Translations under genes and position numbers: made by a program
The notes under the pieces: generated by a model
What the model was told of the DNA's origin: nothing
The model's database searches: none
Seen by the model: only the letters and a program-made list of their open reading frames with translations
DNA from: Fidelibacterota bacterium
GTDB taxonomy: Bacteria; Fidelibacterota; UBA8477; JABMPR01
DNA: 58,424 nucleotides
NCBI GenBank assembly: GCA_013202495.1
Contig: JABMQQ010000029.1
Location: 1 to 58,424, forward strand
Direction: 5' to 3'
In this document: positions 53,016-58,424 of the stretch, piece by piece
Position numbering within the stretch: position 1 is the first letter of the stretch
Layout of the letters: each line of letters begins with the position of its first letter

Positions 53016-53036
53016 GTTACCCCCTAGGTGGGGACA
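53016..53036. promoter_or_regulatory. GC-rich palindromic operator-like site E2
   Basis: Palindrome beginning gttaccccctagg and ending tggggaca, 72 bases before the plus-strand start. It shares GTT-CCCCC and GGGGACA arms with E1, with 2 extra central bases. Both sites sit at similar distances from their respective starts. Confidence 0.55.
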
Positions 53037-53108
53037 TAATATATCACCATATTTTAAATCGTTTATTGGTTTGATTAAGAAACAACAGTAAGAAAGAGGA
53101 GTTTACGC

Positions 53109-55565
53109 ATGAAAAGAACGCAACCCTGGATGGTAATCGTGATTTTATTGATTGCCTCTGTGAGTCTTCAGGCTCAACTGGTGGAAGCCATAGATATTAC
53201 CAATTTTATCTATGCTCCAGATGATGGACAATATGGTCCCTGGCAAATGGATGCTGGTGGGAAATACATCCTTGGTAATAAAATGCAGGGAGAATGGGAC
53301 CTCGCTAGAGTTGTCCGACACGAGACTGCAAACTTCCAGCTTGGGGATAATTACTGGGCAGGATCATTCGGCTCTACGAATTGGCAGGGCAGCTCCGGTC
53401 AAATTAGCCAAGTGTCTGCCATTGCCAGCAATGGTAGTGTAGTTGGTAGTTTTACCTGGGATTATTTTGAATATGATGCTGATGGCGATACACTTCCAGA
53501 TACACTATTTAACGCCTCAATCGCTTCTATTGCAGATGCTGCAGCATGGGGTGAATGGCATACTTTAGGCGGAATCCTTGACGACTCCTTAGCCTATGGT
53601 AGTACTAATTTCAGTAATGCTTCATTAATTAGTCCTGATGGAAATGTCATCATCGGTACTATGGCTTACGCCGATACCAATGAGTGGGGAAGTGATCAAA
53701 ACTATAATGTTCCTTTTATATACCATTTAGATAGTATGCTTCTTGACATGGATTTGCCAGGACGAAGTGGCGGATCCATAATTAGCGCTATGAGCGGTGA
53801 TGGTTCAATACTTATAGGTTCAAGCAAAGTAGGCTGGACAAGCTATCCCTTTATCTGGAGACAGAATGCTGAGGGTGGTTATGATTCAACCGCTGTCGAT
53901 TCTCCTATTGTAGATATGGGACAGGCACGTATCAGTGTTAATGGAAAACACATAAGTGGAAATGGCCCCTTCGGTTTCAATGGCCAGGCTGCCTATATGA
54001 TGACTGAGATCGATGGAGTGGACACATTAATGCAGATGACAGGTTTCCCTGGAATGCTTGGTGGTCCCGGAGTAAGATCTATCTCAAATGATGGTACTGC
54101 TTTTGGTTTATTCCAAGAAGCTGGTGGTCCATGGGGTGGTCCCATGCACCCATGGATGTGGCACCCAGAAGGTGGCGCCAAGGATGTTGCCTATGCTCTG
54201 GAATCTCTAGGTATGGAAATACCAACCGGCGAGCAGGCTCCCTTTGATCAGGGTCAGGTTCTTGCAGCAGATTCAACAGGTAAAAAACTACTTGTCAACT
54301 GGACCAATGCCAACTGGGAAGCTGCCTATTCATGGGTAGTACTTCCTGATGTTGCTCCACCAACTCATCTTGAGATCGCCTATGATGGTGACAATCACGT
54401 TGTTCCGGCAACGCTTGAACTCGAGTGGGAAAATGTTATGCCATATGCTTACACCTATCGCTTAGATGTGAGTTATATGCCTTATGGTGGTAGCTGGGGT
54501 GCCTGGACAGAATTAGCCAACAACTATGATGATGATGACTTTGATCATGCCATCACAGAAGGTGGTTACTATAAATACCGTGTCGTCTCCCTCTATGGTG
54601 CTGACGAATCCATGGAAACCGAATCTATGCCTTACGAAGTCCGTCGTCTTATGGACGAACCAGCCATCATTGCTGTGACTGACGTTCCTGAAGATCAGGG
54701 TGGTAAAGTAGTTGTAAACTTTGCAGCCAGTGGTTTTGATATTCTTGGTGGAATGACCAATGAGCTTTACACGGTAGAAACTTATATCGTTGACCAGTGG
54801 GTAGCAGTTGGAAACACAGCAGCCTACGGTTCAAACGAATATTCAGTCCTGGTAAATACTATCAACGACTCTGTTGATGAAGGTACCACCAACTCACAGG
54901 ATTATCGTGTGGTAGCTGCACTGGGTGAAGATGCCTTTATCAGTGCCACCGCATCAGGATATTCAACTGATGATGTTGCACCTCCAGTCCCAACTGGTCT
55001 GGCTGGTGAGATTCTTGACGGAACAGGTATCGCTCTGTCATGGGATCCAGTGAACATCAATGATCTTGGTCTGTATGAAGTTTATCGCGGCAGCAATCCT
55101 GAGATGACTGATGGTGTTGTTATCGGTCAAACCGCATCACCTGATTATACCGATTCTGATGTGGATTTCGTGAATGGCGCTACTTACTACTATGCAGTAG
55201 CAGGTCTGGATATTCATGAGAATCTTGGTGAAGCTACCAGTAGTTTTGTAATGACAGTTGTGAATATTGATCTTCAGGGTTTGCCAGAAGAATTTGCTCT
55301 GAATCAGAACTATCCCAACCCCTTCAATCCAAGCACCTCCATAAACTTCAGTCTACCTGAGGCTTCAGAGATGACCCTCACAGTCTATGACTTGAGTGGA
55401 CGTGAAGTTGCTCGTTTGGTTGATGCTTCCATGAATGCCGGATTTCATCAGGTGATCTGGAATGGGTTGACTGCTCAGGGAGAGTCCCTTTCTACAGGCA
55501 TGTATATCTACCGCATGCAGGCAGGTACTTATACTGAAACTAGAAAGATGACCTACCTCAGATAG
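53109..55565 (+). CDS. Large secreted HAF-like/Fn3 protein with sorting domain
   Basis: An 818-residue exported protein. Signal peptide MKRTQPWMVIVILLIASVSLQAQ. The first 420 residues contain HAF-like repeat strands (ASNGSVVGSFTWDYFEYDAD, SPDGNVIIGTMAY, SGDGSILIGSSKVG, SVNGKHISGNGPFG). Two Fn3-like domains follow (about 420-520 and 630-725: PVPTGLAGEILDGTGIALSW), then the sorting domain YPNPFNPSTSINFSLPE to the end (LSTGMYIYRMQAGTYTETRKM). It diverges from the three-gene paralog operon and shares its promoter region. aggag precedes the ATG. Confidence 0.87.
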   Translation: MKRTQPWMVIVILLIASVSLQAQLVEAIDITNFIYAPDDGQYGPWQMDAGGKYILGNKMQGEWDLARVVRHETANFQLGDNYWAGSFGSTNWQGSSGQISQVSAIASNGSVVGSFTWDYFEYDADGDTLPDTLFNASIASIADAAAWGEWHTLGGILDDSLAYGSTNFSNASLISPDGNVIIGTMAYADTNEWGSDQNYNVPFIYHLDSMLLDMDLPGRSGGSIISAMSGDGSILIGSSKVGWTSYPFIWRQNAEGGYDSTAVDSPIVDMGQARISVNGKHISGNGPFGFNGQAAYMMTEIDGVDTLMQMTGFPGMLGGPGVRSISNDGTAFGLFQEAGGPWGGPMHPWMWHPEGGAKDVAYALESLGMEIPTGEQAPFDQGQVLAADSTGKKLLVNWTNANWEAAYSWVVLPDVAPPTHLEIAYDGDNHVVPATLELEWENVMPYAYTYRLDVSYMPYGGSWGAWTELANNYDDDDFDHAITEGGYYKYRVVSLYGADESMETESMPYEVRRLMDEPAIIAVTDVPEDQGGKVVVNFAASGFDILGGMTNELYTVETYIVDQWVAVGNTAAYGSNEYSVLVNTINDSVDEGTTNSQDYRVVAALGEDAFISATASGYSTDDVAPPVPTGLAGEILDGTGIALSWDPVNINDLGLYEVYRGSNPEMTDGVVIGQTASPDYTDSDVDFVNGATYYYAVAGLDIHENLGEATSSFVMTVVNIDLQGLPEEFALNQNYPNPFNPSTSINFSLPEASEMTLTVYDLSGREVARLVDASMNAGFHQVIWNGLTAQGESLSTGMYIYRMQAGTYTETRKMTYLR

Positions 55566-55641
55566 TTATCAAATAATGAAGGTCCTCACCTGGAATTAGC
55601 AAGACGCCACATCTTCCTCCTGGGTTGAGATAAGACCGTTC

Positions 55642-55665
55642 GAGGGGGGCTTTACTGCCCCCCTC
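55642..55665 (+). terminator. Hairpin after the large HAF-like gene
   Basis: Perfect 9-bp stem gaggggggc / gcccccctc with a 6-base loop, 76 bases past the stop. No T-run follows, so termination may be partial and some read-through into the TrmB-like gene is possible. Confidence 0.5.
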
Positions 55666-55692
55666 ATCATAACCAAAACATCGGAAATCAGC

Positions 55693-56532
55693 ATGACTCA
55701 AATAGACATACGGGACATCGTGGAGCTGGGAATCTCAGAACGAGAGGCCAAACTCTATGTTGTCATGCTTGAATACGATGAAGTAAACGCCAATGACTTA
55801 CATCGACTAACCGGTGTACAACGCTCCAAAATGTACTCAATCCTGAGTCGTATGGTGGTACACGGCTTGTGCACGGAACGGATTGAGGGACGGAATCGGT
55901 TCTTTACAGCCCTCAGCCCTAAGACTGTCAAAGATACGCTTGTTCGAGAATGGGATACTGTTCACTCCAACAAGCTGGAAAAGGCTGACATTCTCTTCGA
56001 AAAACTTGCAGATAGTTTCCAATCAACTTCGTCTGGACCCTCATTGAACTCTGTGGAGATGATTCGGAATGCAGCGAATATCCATAACAGGTATTTACAA
56101 CTGGTAAGTGAGAGTCAGTCCGAAATACTGGGCTACATGAGACCCCCTTTTGCAGCCACAACAAAACGCTCTCAGAAACTTCAACTGGAGGTTCAGATAA
56201 AAGCTCTCGAAAGAGGTGTTGTACAACGAGGGATCTTCAGTTTAAAACATCTTGGAGGTTTCGACTTTGCCTGGAAATCCCTGGGAGAGCAAGACCAAAT
56301 GCGGGTAGCAGAAAACTTGCCCCTGAAAATGTTTATTTTCGACCGAAGCATTGCTCTTGTTGGAATGCCTACATCAGCTGAAAATAACAACAGCAGTTAT
56401 TATATGCTGAATATCGAGGATACTGGCTTCGTTCAGATCCTTGTTGATAGCTTTGAGGGTGTCTGGCAACGAGCGATCCCAGTTGAAAACTTTCGTGGAA
56501 CTGAAGTCAACTCGAATTCCCCACAACTCTAA
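55693..56532 (+). CDS. TrmB-like transcriptional regulator (copy 1)
   Basis: A 279-residue protein. The N-terminal winged helix (about 5-80, LGISEREAKLYVVMLEYDEVNANDLHRLTGVQRSKMY) is the TrmB pattern, followed by a linker helix and a C-terminal domain (about 110-265, MIRNAANIHNRYLQLVSES) that resembles the PLD-like effector-binding domain of TrmB. TrmB proteins are best known in Archaea as sugar-sensing regulators. It is followed after 156 bases by a paralog. The ligand is unknown. The context suggests control of the adjacent secreted-protein genes. Confidence 0.85.
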   Translation: MTQIDIRDIVELGISEREAKLYVVMLEYDEVNANDLHRLTGVQRSKMYSILSRMVVHGLCTERIEGRNRFFTALSPKTVKDTLVREWDTVHSNKLEKADILFEKLADSFQSTSSGPSLNSVEMIRNAANIHNRYLQLVSESQSEILGYMRPPFAATTKRSQKLQLEVQIKALERGVVQRGIFSLKHLGGFDFAWKSLGEQDQMRVAENLPLKMFIFDRSIALVGMPTSAENNNSSYYMLNIEDTGFVQILVDSFEGVWQRAIPVENFRGTEVNSNSPQL

Positions 56533-56688
56533 CTCAACCCCAACAGCTAACATTCAAACCAGCCTTCTTTATGGGGGTTATATTCAAATTCATGATAACG
56601 ACTAATCCAAGGCTATCTTTATTGAATCCTGCTTTTTATTCCTTATTCTATTGCCCTAAATGTTCAAATCGAGTAAAAGGATATATCT

Positions 56689-57537
56689 GTGGCTGCAATT
56701 GAAACAAATATACGTGAATTAACAGACCTGGGCATTTCTGAACGTGAAGCAAAACTGTATCTGGTCATGCTGGAATATGGAGAAGTAACCGCTAATGAGA
56801 TGCATCGCCTGACAGGTATCCAACGCTCAAAGATTTATTCAATTTTGAGTAGAATGGTGGTACATGGCTTAAGCAGTGAACGAATCGAGGGTCGCAATCG
56901 TTTTTTTACAGCCCTAAATCCAAAAATAGTCAAGGCAACACTTCAGCGGGAATGGGACTCTGAGCATGCGAATCGTGTTGACAAAGCGAATTCGATCTTT
57001 GATACGCTTGAGGAAAGTTTTATAGCTCATCAATCGGGACCCTCACTCCAATCTATTGAGCTTATTCGAAATCCCGGTAATATTCACAATCGCTTTTTGC
57101 AACTAATTAATGAAAGCAAGAAAGACATTGTAGCTTTTAATCGTCCACCATTTGCCGCCAGTACAAAGAAATCCATCGAAGTTCAAAATACGGCTCAGTT
57201 AGAAGCCATGGAGCGGGGTGTTAAAATTCGTGCTATTATCGGCCTGGAAGATGTTAAAGACCGCAATTTTGATTATGAGAAAATCCACAAAAATGATCTA
57301 TTAAGAGTTACCTCTCACCTTCCCGTAAAACTATTTATATTTGATATTGAAAAAGTATTTATTGGCCTACCATCCAACGTACAGGGTAGTTTTAATAATT
57401 TTACGATGATGTATGTTGATGATCCAGGTTTTGCTGAACTTTGTAATATCTCATTTGAAGAAATATGGACGAACGCTTTGCCTATTGAACACCTCAAAGG
57501 TAACGAGGTTACCTGGGCTCAGAATGGAAATGATTAA
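56689..57537 (+). CDS. TrmB-like transcriptional regulator (copy 2)
   Basis: A 282-residue paralog of the preceding gene, with a near-identical HTH (LGISEREAKLYLVMLEYGEVTANEMHRLTGIQRSK) and a more diverged effector domain. Starts with GTG at 56689, with aaaagga 8 bases upstream. The conserved HTH of both copies implies they read the same or similar DNA sites, while the diverged second domain implies different ligands. A strong terminator follows. Confidence 0.85.
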   Translation: MAAIETNIRELTDLGISEREAKLYLVMLEYGEVTANEMHRLTGIQRSKIYSILSRMVVHGLSSERIEGRNRFFTALNPKIVKATLQREWDSEHANRVDKANSIFDTLEESFIAHQSGPSLQSIELIRNPGNIHNRFLQLINESKKDIVAFNRPPFAASTKKSIEVQNTAQLEAMERGVKIRAIIGLEDVKDRNFDYEKIHKNDLLRVTSHLPVKLFIFDIEKVFIGLPSNVQGSFNNFTMMYVDDPGFAELCNISFEEIWTNALPIEHLKGNEVTWAQNGND

Positions 57538-57569
57538 TTCATCAGTAGCACAACTAATTTCAATTTAAA

Positions 57570-57599
57570 AAAGAGGGCTCCTGAACAGGAGCCCTCTTT
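57570..57599 (+). terminator. Strong terminator after the TrmB-like pair
   Basis: A perfect 13-bp stem (aaagagggctcct / aggagccctcttt) with a 4-base loop and T-run, 32 bases past the stop. Confidence 0.9.
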
Positions 57600-57689
57600 G
57601 TATCTGGAAGCTTGCCTGCTTCAACTCTTGGACTATGCTTGGGCAAGCAGGAGCTTAGGTGGTTGTTTTTCCTATTACCCCGCCTTTTA

Positions 57690-58424
57690 GAGGCTGTGTG
57701 AAAACGGGGATCCAATAGAGGATACTTTGGTGGTGTTCTCGATCCTTTAGCTAAGCTGGCATACGTAACCTTTTGATAATAAATAAGATAAGAGGTATTC
57801 ATCCTTGCTTTTTATTATGGAATAATTAACTTAACATATTGATAATACATGAGATAACATTAGTCTATTATTGTTAAATATAGTGAGTTAATTATGCACA
57901 CCATCCCTCCCAAAGACCGCACCCAAACCAGTATCATGCCACCCAGCCTGGATGAGATGATAGCAAGGGATGCAGAGATACGCATCCTTGACCTCCTGGT
58001 TACTGAGATAGTTAGACAGAATCCAGGTAAGTTCCGATACAAAGGTAGGATACGAGTTGGTCGTAAAGCCTATAGTTCTGAGACAATGTTAAAGCTGTAT
58101 CTGTATGGCTATCTTAATGGCATCAGCAGTAGTCGTAAGTTGGAAGTAGAATGTAATCGGAACATAGAGGTGATGTGGTTACTTGGCAGTCTCGCACCAG
58201 ACTTCAAAACGATTTCAGATTATCGCAGGGATAATGGGAAGCAGATCAAGTTTTTGACCCGTCAGGTCAGATTGTTTTTACGTGATAAAAAATATATCAA
58301 GGGTAAAGTTGTTGCCATAGATGGAACCAAGCTGAAAGCCAATGCTAAGCGTGAGATGTTAACTCGCAGTGGTCTTGAGAAACGCCTATCAAAGATGGCT
58401 GATGAGATGGAGGATTACTTGTCA
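57690..58424 (+). mobile_element. IS1182-family insertion sequence, left part
   Basis: The transposase gene begins at 57894 and is cut by the window end. A candidate left terminal repeat gaggctgtgtgaaaac lies at about 57690-57706, of the kind seen at ends of IS5/IS1182-type elements. The right end is outside the window, so the ends cannot be confirmed. The 350 bases between the terminator and the transposase hold no other gene. Confidence 0.55.
57894..58424 (+). CDS. IS1182-family transposase, N-terminal part
   Basis: 177 codons of an uninterrupted frame run to the window end. The translation contains the DUF772-type N-terminal motifs: SETMLKLYLYGYLNGISSSRKLEVE, then RNIEVMWLLGSLAPDFKTISDYRRDN, and the first catalytic Asp in VVAIDGTKLKANAK. 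This is the usual start of IS1182 transposases (about 450-550 residues), a DDE-type enzyme. The rest is beyond the window, so intactness cannot be judged. Confidence 0.9.
   Translation, partial: MHTIPPKDRTQTSIMPPSLDEMIARDAEIRILDLLVTEIVRQNPGKFRYKGRIRVGRKAYSSETMLKLYLYGYLNGISSSRKLEVECNRNIEVMWLLGSLAPDFKTISDYRRDNGKQIKFLTRQVRLFLRDKKYIKGKVVAIDGTKLKANAKREMLTRSGLEKRLSKMADEMEDYLS

Larger units (their letters stand above)
52698..53108. other. Divergent AT-rich promoter region of the HAF-like genes
   Basis: A 411-base spacer between the divergent secreted-protein genes, very A/T-rich, interrupted by two GC-rich palindromes (listed separately). The 12-base sequence aaatactataat occurs twice (52888-52899 and 52928-52939, 40 bases apart). 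No gene is supported. Confidence 0.7.

Noticed and set aside
56533-56688. A hairpin aaccccaac ... gggggtt between the two TrmB-like genes as a terminator or operator
   Set aside because: The arms are short (6-7 bp) and 30 bases apart, without a T-run; too weak to list.
1-58424. CRISPR arrays, tRNA or rRNA genes, prophage
   Set aside because: I found no regularly spaced repeats, no tRNA-like cloverleaf in the intergenic stretches inspected, and no phage structural genes.

Overview
The window looks like a chromosome segment of a Gram-negative, didermic bacterium of the FCB group. A Marinimicrobia (Neomarinimicrobiota), Calditrichota or Cloacimonadota relative is my best guess; that is inference, because no rRNA or other marker gene is present. 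The basis is six large secreted proteins that end in a YPNPFNP-type C-terminal sorting domain, several lipoproteins, a beta-barrel outer-membrane protein, TolC/RND efflux systems, and intergenic repeats of a style common in that group. Protein-coding density is high and many genes overlap by 1-20 bases. I see no tRNA, rRNA or CRISPR array.

Layout. (1) 53-5814, minus strand: an ergothioneine operon, egtB - conserved unknown - ABC ATPase - fused substrate-binding/permease - egtD - DUF427, with no egtA, egtC or egtE. (2) 5952-7608: a YceI-like periplasmic protein diverging from a PPC-like lipoprotein. (3) 7785-12118: membrane fusion protein plus RND pump. (4) 12267-21863, plus strand: a tight operon with a GbsR/MarR-type regulator, a short-chain reductase, a KAS III-fold enzyme lacking the usual His/Asn, a sodium symporter, an acyl-CoA synthetase, a lipoprotein, an outer-membrane barrel and two exported alpha/beta hydrolases. 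It looks like a route for taking up, activating and modifying an ester-derived carboxylate. (5) 21926-23842: hotdog thioesterase divergent from a MarR gene, with a perfect 32-bp palindrome between them, then a DUF6544-like protein. (6) 23902-28994: two secreted VWA proteins and a SHOCT-like protein. (7) 29045-32266: a three-gene 2-hydroxyacyl-CoA dehydratase/benzoyl-CoA reductase-type system with its activator. (8) 32459-36006: gatD and gatE, the tRNA-dependent amidotransferase normally regarded as archaeal. (9) 36241-39957: a membrane spermidine synthase-like/TPR giant. (10) 40252-40887: a peroxiredoxin-like gene with an in-frame UGA exactly at the catalytic cysteine and a SECIS-like hairpin just after it, so probably a selenoprotein. 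(11) 41247-47351: a TetR-controlled TolC/MFP/RND operon. (12) 47543-57537: three tandem secreted HAF-like paralogs, a divergent larger relative, paired GC-rich palindromes in the shared promoter region, and two tandem TrmB-like regulators. (13) The right edge enters an IS1182-family element, cut by the window end.

The most unusual points are the likely selenoprotein, the archaeal-type GatDE pair, the KAS III-like enzyme with altered catalytic residues inside a coherent uptake/activation operon, and the duplicated secreted-protein/TrmB module. Redox themes recur (ergothioneine, selenocysteine peroxiredoxin, oxygen-sensitive dehydratase), suggesting a lineage that meets both oxic and anoxic conditions.
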